NCBI GenBank assembly: GCA_036960175.1
Contig: JBALWH010000017.1
Location: 1 to 64,000 of the forward strand
Source: Motiliproteus sp036960175
Lineage (GTDB): Bacteria; Pseudomonadota; Gammaproteobacteria; Pseudomonadales; Balneatricaceae
Reading direction: 5' to 3'
Length of the DNA stretch: 64,000 bases
In this document: one piece after another, positions 25,230-33,694 of the stretch
Layout: every line of letters begins with the position of its first letter
Position numbering within the stretch: the stretch's first letter is position 1
The notes under the pieces: generated by a model
What the model saw: only the letters and a program-made list of their open reading frames with translations
Database searches by the model: none
What the model was told of the DNA's origin: nothing
Translations under genes and position numbers: made by a program

Positions 25230-26294
25230 TCAGCCCGTGGCGGCGAACCGTTCCACGGGCAAACCCCTCGGTACACTGATCTGGCGCGAATGCCGTTTTC
25301 TGGCTTCGCGAGGGGTGATGCCGTAAAACTCTCGGTAACGACGGCTGAAATGGGTGTTGGTAAGGAAGCCGCTGGCGACCGCGACTTCGATGATCGATTT
25401 GTTGGTTCGGGTCAGCATTTGACGTGCTTGGTTCATGCGCAGTTCCAGATAATAGCGGGTCGGGGAGCGGCCGAGGTATTTCTGAAATATTCGCTCAAGC
25501 TGGCGGGCGGATATGCCGATGTAGCTGGCGAGTTCACCCTGGGTTACGGGTTCCTCTAGGTTGGCTTCCATCAGCACGATGGCCTCGGACAGCTTGGGCT
25601 CAATATCGCCAAAGCGGCTGTGAACGGGTAACAGCTGTTGCTCACTGGCGTCGCGGACCCGTTCGCAAATTAAACTGTCTGCGATAGCTGCCTTCAACGC
25701 ACTACCCAGATGGAGGGTGACCAGGTCTAGCATCAGATCAAGGGCGCTACAGCCACCGGAGCAGGTAAATCGGTTACGGTCGATTTCAAAGGCAGCGGGC
25801 TTAACCCGGACCAGAGGGAACTGCTCGCGCAGGGTGGCAATGTGGTCCCAATGAGCCGCGCAGCTATAGCCGTTCAGCGCTCCGGCGCGGGCCAGCAACA
25901 GGCAGCCGCTGCCGAACGCTCCCAGGTCCAGATGGAGCTCCTTGGCTCGATGCAAGCAGCGAAGCAGTGGGCTGTCGTCATCATTAGTTTCGCCGCCGCA
26001 GGAAATAATCGCGTCCAACTGGTGAACATCGACCCGGTCGGCGGCCTGGTGAACCTGGACTTCCAGGCCGTTTGCAGCGCTCATCGATTCCCCGTTGGGG
26101 GAGATCAGGTGCCAGTGATAGTGGTTGGCCCCGCAGAACTGGTTCGCCCTTCGTAATACGCTCAGCGCCAAGGCCAATCCAAGCATTTCGAAACCGCTCT
26201 GCACCAGGAAACCGATTCTGAAACGTCGGGCTTCTGGTCGTTGCGGTAGATCGACCGACGCTGGCTGAACGGTTTGATTTGTCGCAGCAGTCAT
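25230..26294 (-). CDS. GbdR-like AraC-family regulator with GATase1-like sensor domain
   Basis: A 354-residue regulator. Residues 20-210 form a DJ-1/GATase1-like domain (FRIGFLVQSGFEMLGLALAL, then GSGCLLLARAGALNG). Two AraC helix-turn-helix units occupy about residues 235-335 (ELASYIGISARQLERIFQKY and SIIEVAVASGFLTNTHFSR). This matches GbdR, which activates glycine betaine and dimethylglycine catabolism in Pseudomonas. The start at 26294 (MTAATNQTVQ) is preferred over the upstream-open frame, which runs into AT-rich DNA. It is upstream of and codirectional with the amine catabolic operon, so it is the probable activator. Confidence 0.87.
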   Translation of the reverse strand: MTAATNQTVQPASVDLPQRPEARRFRIGFLVQSGFEMLGLALALSVLRRANQFCGANHYHWHLISPNGESMSAANGLEVQVHQAADRVDVHQLDAIISCGGETNDDDSPLLRCLHRAKELHLDLGAFGSGCLLLARAGALNGYSCAAHWDHIATLREQFPLVRVKPAAFEIDRNRFTCSGGCSALDLMLDLVTLHLGSALKAAIADSLICERVRDASEQQLLPVHSRFGDIEPKLSEAIVLMEANLEEPVTQGELASYIGISARQLERIFQKYLGRSPTRYYLELRMNQARQMLTRTNKSIIEVAVASGFLTNTHFSRRYREFYGITPREARKRHSRQISVPRGLPVERFAATG

Positions 26295-26713
26295 GGCTTT
26301 GCTCCCGAGATTTTCCCAGAGAAGAGATCGGCATGAAGATGACGATTTCTTTGTTGTTTTTGTTTTGGTGAAAAAATAATACATAATTTCATAGAGAAGC
26401 GCAAACTGTTTTATAATTTCATATATTCTCTTGGTACCCCTTTGCTTGGATAGCGCCTTTGGGTCGACCATCAGGGTGCTCACAAGCGCTGGATAGACGT
26501 CTATAACTCGGCATGTTTAGGCGGTCTAGCCCGAAATTTCGGTAACAAATTGACAGGCGTTCCAATGCCGCCGATGTCTGGGTGAATGTTCAAGATAGGT
26601 GCGCAGTGAAATTTTCAAACATCATTTCATGTGGATGATTTTTTTGTCAGAGCCGTGGTATGCTGTTTTGCTAGATTGATCCATATCTATTTTGTGGCGT
26701 AGGGTTTTCATCG
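26295..26713. other. Divergent intergenic region between GbdR-like and XRE-cupin regulators
   Basis: About 420 bp with AT-rich segments lies between two regulators transcribed apart. It must hold both promoters. A TTGACA-like element is near 26553. I could not define operators. Confidence 0.35.
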
Positions 26714-27331
26714 ATGGTCCGTTTATCCAACAACAACGTTACAGCAGTATCCGGTGACTCCCTGCTGGACCCTGATAACCTTAGAATCGGACGTCAGATC
26801 CGTGACTTACGCAAATCTAAACGGGTCACCTTGGCTGATCTGGCCAAGCAGATAAATAAATCGGTCGGCTATCTCAGCCAAGTGGAAAGAGGCGTGTCTG
26901 CCTTACCTATCCCGGTTCTGCAGGCGATCAGTACTGCTCTGGATGTCCAAATTAGTTGGTTTTTCCATTCCGATAGTGAAGCCCCCGCTGGCGAGCAGGA
27001 TTTTGTCGTTCGCAGCCAATCTCGGCGTACCCTGAACTACTCCGGCATGGGTATCCGCGAAGAGTTGCTTTCTCCTCGCTTGAGCGGCCAGTTACAGATG
27101 ATCATGACAACCTTTGAACCGGGAGCCAGCGGGGGGAAGGAATCACGCCAGCGTCAAGGTGACGAGGGCGGTTACATAAAATCGGGGTGCCTGGAGCTGA
27201 CTATCGGTGAGCGGGTCTTTTTGCTCAATGCTGGGGACAGTTTCACCATCAGTGGAGATGAACCTCACCTGGTCCGCAACCCTTCCAATGAAAAGGTCGA
27301 GGTCGTCTGGGTGTTGGCGGCCCCCTACTGA
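26714..27331 (+). CDS. XRE-family regulator with C-terminal cupin domain
   Basis: A 205-residue repressor-type protein. Residues 24-78 are an HTH_3 domain (IGRQIRDLRKSKRVTLADLA, then SVGYLSQVERGVS). A cupin fold fills the C-terminal half, with GDEGGYIKSGCLELTIG and LNAGDSFTISGDEPH. The layout equals PuuR and other small-molecule-sensing repressors of amine catabolism. It is divergent from the GbdR-like gene and precedes dctP, so it may control amine uptake or breakdown. The ligand is unknown. Confidence 0.87.
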   Translation: MVRLSNNNVTAVSGDSLLDPDNLRIGRQIRDLRKSKRVTLADLAKQINKSVGYLSQVERGVSALPIPVLQAISTALDVQISWFFHSDSEAPAGEQDFVVRSQSRRTLNYSGMGIREELLSPRLSGQLQMIMTTFEPGASGGKESRQRQGDEGGYIKSGCLELTIGERVFLLNAGDSFTISGDEPHLVRNPSNEKVEVVWVLAAPY

Positions 27332-27628
27332 CAGGTTTTAAATCGACACCAGGCGCCCTGGTCGCTAGCTTCATATTTTCGGGCCTAACGATTCAGCCGC
27401 GCTGTCCGTCGAGTTAGGCTGCCCTGTTTGATGCTGGCCTTGCAAGCTCTTGGGCGGTGCCGTTCGAAGCGCGGGAATGTGGATGGTTGGCGGTATCGAG
27501 TCAGGGCGCTAAGCCTTTGATGTCAGGATTGTGCTGAATCGATGTCGGATTCAGGCCAGTTTCATGCTTGGATTAGGGAGACAATCAACTAAGCCTCTTT
27601 TGAGCTGATTGTCCAACTGGAGATACTG
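27332..27628. other. Intergenic region upstream of dctP
   Basis: Nearly 300 bp without a supported gene. GGAG lies about 7 bases before the dctP ATG. No terminator for the regulator or promoter for dctP was identified. Confidence 0.35.
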
Positions 27629-28645
27629 ATGAAATACAAAAATAAAATCGCAAAAGTGCTTTCTGTATTCACTGCCGTGATGTTCGGTGCAGGCCTGAGC
27701 CTAGTGGCCGAGGCCAAGACCTTCAAGGTGGCGGTCGGCGATGCCGGGGGCAGTCCCCAGCACGAGCTGGGTAAGAAGTTTGCTGAGAGTTTTAAGCAGA
27801 AAACCGGAGGTAAACACAAGGCCAAATTGTTCGTCAACGGTCAGCTCGGCAGCGAGCAGGACACCGTCAACGATGCTGCCATGGGAGTTCTAGACTTCTC
27901 TATTTTGGCGATCAATAACATCACTCCGTTCTCTCCCTCGGTCGGTGTCTTCACCATGCCTTATGTCATTCAGAGTTTGGATGAAGCGGTCGAATTGACT
28001 CAGGGAGAGGTGGGTCAGGAGCTGGTGGAAAATACGGTGCGCGATGCCGGTGTGAGAATTGTCGGCTGGACCTACTCCGGCTTTCGGGTGCTGTCCAACT
28101 CGAAAAAACCTATCAAGACTCTGGATGATCTGCAAGGAGTGGTGGTGCGGGTTCCTAAGAACGAGATCATGATCGATACCTACAAAGCCTGGGGTATCAG
28201 TCCGACACCCATGGCCTGGGCCGAGACCTTCACCGCCTTGCAGCAGCGTGTGGTGGATGGCCAGGACAATCCGTATATGACCATCCATTCCATGAAATTC
28301 TACGAGGTGCAGAAATATATCACCAATGTGCGTTATATCTTCTCGATCGAGCCACTGATCATGAGCGAATCGATCTTCCAGGAACAAAAACCCGAGGTCC
28401 AGCAGGCCATTCTGGAGGCTGGCAGAGTCGCTACCGAGCACAGCGCAAAGTACCTGCGTGAGAGCGAAGCGGCCATCAAGAAGGAGCTGGTATCCAAGGG
28501 CATGCAGATCGATGATCCTGCCAACGGTGAAAAGGAGTGGATCGAGAAGGCCACCCAGGCGGTCTGGCCCAAGTACTATGAAAGCATTGGTGGAAAAAGC
28601 AAGTTGAACCGAGTATTGCGCTTGCTGGGGCGTGCTGAGATTTAA
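27629..28645 (+). CDS. TRAP transporter solute-binding protein (DctP family)
   Basis: A 338-residue periplasmic receptor. A signal peptide is seen (residues 1-29, ending SLVAEA). The DctP core follows, with NGQLGSEQDTVNDAAMGVLD, the arginine segment LQGVVVRVP that holds the ligand carboxylate, and the WAETFTALQQRVVDGQDNP hinge helix. TRAP systems need DctQ and DctM membrane subunits. Neither follows; a terminator comes 75 bases after the stop. The protein must work with a remote QM pair or act as an orphan receptor. Its location suggests the ligand may belong to the methylamine pathway (inference). Confidence 0.9.
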   Translation: MKYKNKIAKVLSVFTAVMFGAGLSLVAEAKTFKVAVGDAGGSPQHELGKKFAESFKQKTGGKHKAKLFVNGQLGSEQDTVNDAAMGVLDFSILAINNITPFSPSVGVFTMPYVIQSLDEAVELTQGEVGQELVENTVRDAGVRIVGWTYSGFRVLSNSKKPIKTLDDLQGVVVRVPKNEIMIDTYKAWGISPTPMAWAETFTALQQRVVDGQDNPYMTIHSMKFYEVQKYITNVRYIFSIEPLIMSESIFQEQKPEVQQAILEAGRVATEHSAKYLRESEAAIKKELVSKGMQIDDPANGEKEWIEKATQAVWPKYYESIGGKSKLNRVLRLLGRAEI

Positions 28646-28720
28646 TACCCGTTCTGCTCTGAGCATTGTTTACGTGGAAACTATTGCTCCGGTTTTACCT
28701 TAATGTGGTCCGCGCATTTT

Positions 28721-28747
28721 GGGGTCTCTTTATGGGACCCTTTTTTT
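28721..28747 (+). terminator. Rho-independent terminator after dctP
   Basis: A stem of GGGTCTC with GGGACCC (one G-T pair) and a 5-base loop are followed by seven T residues. It lies 75 bases after the dctP stop, confirming that no dctQM genes are cotranscribed. Confidence 0.85.
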
Positions 28748-29507
28748 GTTTTGAGGTTGGACAAACCACGTACGATATTGATCGTACCGTGTAGTGGCCC
28801 AATCAACGTCAGCCCGATTAAAGGTGTGAAGCTGCTGGCGCGACACTAGAGCGTTCAGCTGCAACTCAGTGTGCGCACTTGGCGCACGTCCCATCTGCAC
28901 TGGTCTCTCTCTAACACGAGATTAAGGGCGTAATTTGTTACCAAAAACCCGCTTCGGAGATGTCTGCTTACCGAAATGAAAATCAATAATTGACTTGAAT
29001 GCTGGCCAGCCGTGTCGATGTAGCTGTGATGCATATATTCTGAAAGGGAGCGGCAGGAGCTCCTGCTAGGAATAGCGTATAGCATTGTTGCCGGCAAATA
29101 TTCCATGAATATGCTTCGTAATGTAGTGCAGTTGTAGTGCCGGTTCCGATGGTCGGTATGCGCCCACTCTTGCCGCACGGCTATGATCAGGCGAGCGTCC
29201 GCTACCAGGAGCGTCAGGGGTTCATCAATAGTTCATTCAGGCCAGGGGGCAGCAGCGGCAAAGTGTCGTAACCGGTCATTTGTAGAGGTTGGAATAGAGA
29301 AAAAGGATATTGTTGTGAACGCCCGGCCTCGCCCAACATATGCTGTGTTGCACAGACTAATTGATATATAAGGGAAAAATGAAAGACCTAATCCCTTATG
29401 TGCTCTCTTGTTTACTTTTGCAATCAAAAGGTTTCTGAGGCGGTAAAACGAGCTCGGAAGTAACATCGACGATTGAGGCTGCTTGAGTACTTCGTGAGGA
29501 TTCAAAG
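28748..29507. other. Long intergenic stretch without a supported gene
   Basis: About 760 bp where no frame looks like a protein gene; the longest (28855-29178, minus) has a random-looking composition. The only structure noticed is a 64-bp segment at 29263-29326 repeated near 59.5 kb. This may be a graveyard of decayed elements. Confidence 0.45.
29263..29326 (+). repeat. Dispersed repeat, copy 1 (partner at 59482-59541)
   Basis: Starts GTGTCGTAACCGGTCATT and ends GTGAACGCCCGG, with GGATATTG in between. The second copy has the same blocks in the same order with small insertions and deletions. Both copies lie in gene-free DNA on the same strand. The origin is unknown; a mobile-element remnant is plausible. 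Confidence 0.65.
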
Positions 29508-29966
29508 TTAGGCGAGCAGCGTCAGCGCCAGCCCCAGGGACAGGAGCCCAAACACAAGCAGGATATAGACCTGGGATAGGAAGATATTCCGGCCATGTTC
29601 GTAGTCCTCTTTGCCCAGGTTCTGATACTCGGCCGGGTACAGCGTCTCATTCATAAAGGCCCCTGGCTGATAAACCCCCATCGCCGTCTCTATGCGGACA
29701 ATCAACTGAGCCACTGCGGAAAATTCCCGGTAACGAGCCCTAATGGCGTAGATTGATACGGCAACTATGACCGTGATCGCTACCGCTAGCATAATTACGG
29801 GGGAGACTTTCAGGGTAGATGCCTGGGTGATTAACCAGCCGTCGATTACCACCAGCAACCCAACGGCGCCGGAGGCTATTTTGGCGATCCTTTCGCGAAG
29901 AATATGAGCGGTGGACTGCTGCTGTGAGTAAAGGGTTTTCAGTACACTCAGTTGATCACTATTCAT
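29508..29966 (-). CDS. Conserved membrane protein, unknown function
   Basis: A 152-residue protein with three hydrophobic segments: about residues 32-48 (SGAVGLLVVIDGWLITQ), 55-73 (PVIMLAVAITVIVAVSIYA) and 132-151 at the C-terminus. A soluble stretch of about 55 residues sits between the second and third and contains YQPGAFMNETLYPAEYQNLG. The shape resembles small membrane helpers with a cytoplasmic loop. No family is recognised. The gene stands alone on the minus strand. Its AT codon use resembles its neighbours. Confidence 0.65.
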   Translation of the reverse strand: MNSDQLSVLKTLYSQQQSTAHILRERIAKIASGAVGLLVVIDGWLITQASTLKVSPVIMLAVAITVIVAVSIYAIRARYREFSAVAQLIVRIETAMGVYQPGAFMNETLYPAEYQNLGKEDYEHGRNIFLSQVYILLVFGLLSLGLALTLLA

Positions 29967-30262
29967 ATTACAGCCTGTAATCGCGTGTTTTTAGTCTTTG
30001 AGTAGTGTAGCCAAGGATCTGCGTACTGGTGGTGATTTGTCAGTGGACAAGGTTGCATTCCTGTATCCCCTGGTGCCCTTAGGGTTGCTAAGTGGGCCGG
30101 GTGCGGCATCTGCGGGATAAAGAGGTTGATTCTAATCTGACGGTCGGTTTCACCCGTGAATTCGACAGAACTATGCAACAGGCTGTCTTTAACTCTGATG
30201 ATGGAAATGCCGCGCTTCAGTCCAGTTAAGAACTAAAGCGCGGAGTCGTTAGGCGAACTGCG

Positions 30263-30480
30263 TTATGCGAATTGGTAGAACAGAGCACCCGCTACATAAC
30301 CCATCAGCGCTAGAGGAGTCATGGTTTTCATGTACCAGAAGAAGTTAATGCGCTCCATACCCATGGCTGCAACACCAGCGGCCGAGCCGATGATTAGGCA
30401 GCTACCACCAGCGGTACGTTATCGAACTGAGGGTGTGAGATAAGGCATGTCATGACGATAAAGCAGGTGAGCACTGTGGC
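30263..30480 (-). pseudogene. nhaD: Decayed 3' end of an NhaD-type Na+/H+ antiporter gene
   Basis: The minus-strand frame 30418-30263 encodes GGSCLIIGSAAGVAAMGME followed by RINFFWYMKT and ends at a TAA. This is the very conserved C-terminus of NhaD antiporters. Just upstream in another frame is FDNVPLVVAA, matching the NhaD motif DNVPLVAA. About 50 residues that should separate these motifs are missing and the frame is shifted. Everything further upstream is gone, replaced by the TVP38-like gene. This is a non-functional remnant. Confidence 0.8.
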
Positions 30481-30499
30481 CTTAAGGGCGAAGCTCCCA

Positions 30500-31153
30500 T
30501 TAGCCTTGTAGGAAAATGATCAATGGTACCGGGGCAATGGCGATAGCCAAGAGCAAGGCGTAACTGTAAAAGGGAATTATTTTGCTCATGCCAACGATTA
30601 ACCCGATTCCGCCGCCACCGCCTATCAGGGCATTGCCGGGCAAGTTCAACAGCGCGGCAATTGTCAGATAACGATGGTTTAACAGAAATGGGATTATTCG
30701 GGAGGGCGCGTATTGGTATAGAAATGTGAGTCGCTGTTGTTGATCCATCGGCTCTATCTGCTTCACCAGAGCAGCGGCCTTGTGAAAGTGGAACCAGTTA
30801 AGTACCGCATACATCATGCGGCATGGAACGATTTTGCCGATGGCAAAGCTGATTGACAGTGCCAGCAGCGTACAGGCATAAACAATTATCGCGCCTTTAC
30901 TTCCTAGCACCATCATCAGTGCCAGTCCGATTTCTATTCCCGGCATAAACGGCAAGGCCATTAGCAGGATGTAAAGTCCGATAAAACTTAGCAGCAGGAT
31001 ATTGATTATCTGCTCATGGCGTGGGTATAACTGAAAATCAATCTGCTGTGCCAGCCAGGTGCCGCCAATGTTCGCCGCTACTATGACTAACAGAATAAGG
31101 ACTAACTTCAGATATCGCATGCGGTTGGGCACAGGCGGTTTTAGCTGCTCCAA
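30500..31153 (-). CDS. TVP38/TMEM64 (VTT/DedA-like) membrane protein
   Basis: A 217-residue inner-membrane protein with about five membrane segments. The signature LLMALPFMPGIEIGLALMMV in the first half and LNLPGNALIGGGGGIGLIVG in the second are the two re-entrant motifs of the VTT domain. Family members act in lipid scrambling or carrier recycling, but no specific reaction can be assigned. It is minus strand, 60 bases downstream of a small secreted protein, and its 3' end touches the nhaD remnant. Confidence 0.75.
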   Translation of the reverse strand: MEQLKPPVPNRMRYLKLVLILLVIVAANIGGTWLAQQIDFQLYPRHEQIINILLLSFIGLYILLMALPFMPGIEIGLALMMVLGSKGAIIVYACTLLALSISFAIGKIVPCRMMYAVLNWFHFHKAAALVKQIEPMDQQQRLTFLYQYAPSRIIPFLLNHRYLTIAALLNLPGNALIGGGGGIGLIVGMSKIIPFYSYALLLAIAIAPVPLIIFLQG

Positions 31154-31213
31154 AGGGATGACTCCGTGCTAACTGTCGATGAATGGTTTTCACCAAACCG
31201 AGGGCACTATGGG

Positions 31214-31627
31214 CTAAGGTTTAAGCACGCCTTTGAACCAGTATTCCCTGCGCACATCCCAGTACCAGCGTTCTTTGGTCCAGATAAAAGAGGCTTCCAT
31301 CTTGTTGTCTTTCATCGTTCCTTGCCAGGTTAACTTGCCATGTTCCGGACTGATGGTGATGGCTTTAAATTGGATGCTGTCGCCGATAACGGTGGCCGTA
31401 TAGTCACCACTGGCAAAATCGTAGTCATAGCATGAAGTCGATATGAATTTTCCGTTTTTGAATATCAAGTCGTCATCACGGTTAGCTTTGTGGCCTTTTT
31501 CACCGTTTTGTCCGGAAAAGGTCTTGCCGTCTAAAAGGTGAGACTGATCTGCGGCTGTTACTGGCATGGCTGCCAGGAAAAATAGGAAAACCAGCAATAA
31601 TGCTGAGCCTTGGAATCCGGTCTTCAT
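31214..31627 (-). CDS. Small secreted protein, unknown function
   Basis: A 137-residue protein with a signal peptide (residues 1-25, ending MPVTAA). The mature part has DGKTFSGQNGEKGHKANRDD, then a pattern of beta strands with FISTSCYDYDFASGDYTA and a C-terminal YWDVRREYWFKG. This looks like a lipocalin-like or DUF-type beta barrel of about 110 residues. The start at 31627 is chosen because AGGAGG sits eight bases upstream. No family name is offered. Confidence 0.68.
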   Translation of the reverse strand: MKTGFQGSALLLVFLFFLAAMPVTAADQSHLLDGKTFSGQNGEKGHKANRDDDLIFKNGKFISTSCYDYDFASGDYTATVIGDSIQFKAITISPEHGKLTWQGTMKDNKMEASFIWTKERWYWDVRREYWFKGVLKP

Positions 31628-32140
31628 AGGGAGCCTCCTGTGCAATTGCAACACAATGCCGCCAAGGTGTGGGCTGGAATATAAGTTTAGCAGTCACAGC
31701 GGAATCCTTGGGTTTGTCCCCCATATTTATTCCGTGACAAGCCTGGTATGGGGAAAGGGAGGCGTTCATGGCCTATTTGTGAGGAATTGGGCTTCTTCGC
31801 ATGCTCCCCAGTACCACTAGGGTATGCAATGAATACACCGAATAGTCATCAAATAATACGGGCGACATTAGTCCGGCTCATGTTTGCCCTGCTACTGCGC
31901 AATTTCTTCCAGGTTAAACGGTGTTGGTGCTCTCGTAATTGTTTGATATTTATAATAAATCCAGAATATCGTCTATATTAAGGCCGAGTGGATATACCAT
32001 TGCGGTGGAATAACCGGCATAATTCGCGGCTCGTTACTCTAATTGTTTAAATTGACGGTGTTTCTTTTCCAATGGATTTTTGTTTTGGAGAAGAGTTTTT
32101 AATTAGTGTTACATATGTATATTTATCTGCTAGGTCTATT
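31628..32140. other. Intergenic stretch, increasingly AT-rich
   Basis: About 510 bp between divergent genes. Short frames here have no good start or ribosome binding site. The last 150 bases become strongly AT-rich and match the composition of the following gene, which suggests that the foreign-looking segment begins near 31930. Confidence 0.4.
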
Positions 32141-32881
32141 ATGAAAACAAATAAAATAATTTTATTCGTGGGTGTTCCTGTCCTCACTAATTTATTATTC
32201 ATGGGATTGTATTTTTCAGGCATAGAATATGCTCAGCATATAGTCTCGCCAATTATAGATTGGTTGCCGTCTGGTTCATGGCGTGAATTTGGGGTAATAG
32301 AACAGCTGCAAAATATATATCTATTAGTTATCATTGTTGTTTTTATTATTGCGGTGTTCAAGAAGCCTTTTGTTGTTGATAAATCGTTATTTTTATTTGG
32401 TACTTTGATAGTCGTGTTTTTGTTTCTGGAGGAGGTGGACTATGGTATTCATTTCTATGAATATTTTATAGGGCAGTCTTCTGGAATAGAGGTAAGAAAC
32501 TGGCATAACCAAAAAGCTGTAGAGGGAGGAGGGGGGCAGAATGTGAAGTATTTAAAGCAAGCTGCAGACCTTGCGATGGTTATATGGTTTATAATTTTTC
32601 CAATCCTGTCATCTAAAATAAACTGGTTACCTCTTAAGAATATTATACCTTCCCGGTGGTTTATTATCGGTTTCATTATCAGTATTGTTTTTTCTCGTTG
32701 TGCTCATTTTTTACAAGAAATAGACCTTGATGTAATTAACGGAATTGAAGGAGGATTAAGAGGTAATCTTTCTGAGTTTAGAGAAACCAATACGTATTAT
32801 TTCTATATGCTATATGGATTTCAGTTGTTTAGGACGGGCATTTATTCTGCGAATAGTCGCCTAAGTAGTTCTAATGCCTGA
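32141..32881 (+). CDS. AT-rich membrane protein, unknown function
   Basis: A 246-residue protein with about six membrane segments and a conserved-looking soluble loop containing EEVDYGIHFYEYFIG and EVRNWHNQKAVEGGGGQN. The base composition is clearly lower in GC than all neighbours, with many TTT, ATT and TTA codons. This suggests acquisition from elsewhere. The ATG at 32141 (MKTNKIILFVG) gives a normal membrane-protein start. The frame is open to 32072. Homologues annotated only as hypothetical are expected. No function is assigned. Confidence 0.65.
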   Translation: MKTNKIILFVGVPVLTNLLFMGLYFSGIEYAQHIVSPIIDWLPSGSWREFGVIEQLQNIYLLVIIVVFIIAVFKKPFVVDKSLFLFGTLIVVFLFLEEVDYGIHFYEYFIGQSSGIEVRNWHNQKAVEGGGGQNVKYLKQAADLAMVIWFIIFPILSSKINWLPLKNIIPSRWFIIGFIISIVFSRCAHFLQEIDLDVINGIEGGLRGNLSEFRETNTYYFYMLYGFQLFRTGIYSANSRLSSSNA

Positions 32882-33070
32882 AACACCGACTCGCTTTGCG
32901 GTCCCATGTCTTGGGGTGCAGGGGGCATATTTACAGGACTTGACCTTGAGTCCTGCGGCGGGGAAAAGCTATTCCAGATAAGTATTCTAGGCCAGCTTTG
33001 ATTTCTGCCAATTTCGGGCATTGAATTTGCATTGCTCAAATCTCATTGAAGGAATCGGGGAGCGATAATC

Positions 33071-33421
33071 ATGGCGGAAGCCGAGGCGGTTGAGAGGCGC
33101 GGTAGTGACCGTTTTAACTTATTCTGGACAGGGGTGGCAACTAAGGCAGATGGCGGTGCATTTAATATCCGCACTGATCGAATCAGTATCGATGGTGGCG
33201 TCTTTAATAGTCCTCAACCCTTGCGAAATGGCGAGGTTTTGCTGCTAACCTTCAGAATCATGGTCAACGGCACAGCCATTGGGCAGAAAGTGGTGGTCAA
33301 AGTGATCCATACGCGCATCCTTCGGGATGGTTTGGGTTATGGCGTCGGATTTGCCTTTATCAGGCCTAGCAGCAAGCTGATTATGTTGATTGAAAGGCTT
33401 TCTAGGCGCAAAGCGGCTTAA
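33071..33421 (+). CDS. PilZ-like domain protein
   Basis: A 116-residue protein with a PilZ-type pattern: ERRGSDRFNLFW supplies an RxxxR motif near the N-terminus, and RISIDGGVF lies where the second motif [D/N]xSxxG belongs. Here arginine replaces the Asp/Asn, so c-di-GMP binding is uncertain. Beta strands follow to the end (VVVKVIHTRILRDGLGYGVGF). GGGGAG precedes the ATG. It stands alone. Confidence 0.6.
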   Translation: MAEAEAVERRGSDRFNLFWTGVATKADGGAFNIRTDRISIDGGVFNSPQPLRNGEVLLLTFRIMVNGTAIGQKVVVKVIHTRILRDGLGYGVGFAFIRPSSKLIMLIERLSRRKAA

Positions 33422-33492
33422 GCTTGTCATGGCCGTTTTTTCTGATTTGTGAGAAACGGATGTTGGTTTTGGGAATAAGAACCGTAAATTAG

Positions 33493-33548
33493 CCATTATC
33501 GATAGGCCGCTATTATGCATCCTGAGGAGGCCTATCAGTTGATAATGG
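33493..33548. repeat. Interrupted inverted repeat, possible structured RNA or terminator
   Basis: CCATTATC-GATAGGCC at 33493-33508 pairs with GGCCTATC at 33529-33536 and GATAATGG at 33541-33548. That is 16 perfect pairs with a 4-base bulge on one side and a 20-base loop. It sits between the convergent PilZ-like and DJ-1 genes. There is no T tract. It could be a bidirectional stop structure or part of a small RNA. Confidence 0.5.
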
Positions 33549-33694
33549 ACCTTGCCGAATACACCGTTTAGTTAGACGGTCTGTGTTTAAGGGCTGTGCG
33601 GATGCCGCCCTTAAACTCTGTTCTGGCCATTAAGCAATAGAGTGATTTTCAGCGTAGTTTCTCCTTGGCCACACCCTCTCTGTTTTCTTGGCTA

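Noticed and set aside
28855..29178. 107-codon minus-strand frame in the long gap after dctP
   Set aside because: Random-looking composition (Arg/His/Ser-rich), no start signal, no family pattern.
30500..31153. Part of the nhaD gene
   Set aside because: This frame is intact and has the VTT/DedA signature; only the DNA downstream of its stop is NhaD-derived.
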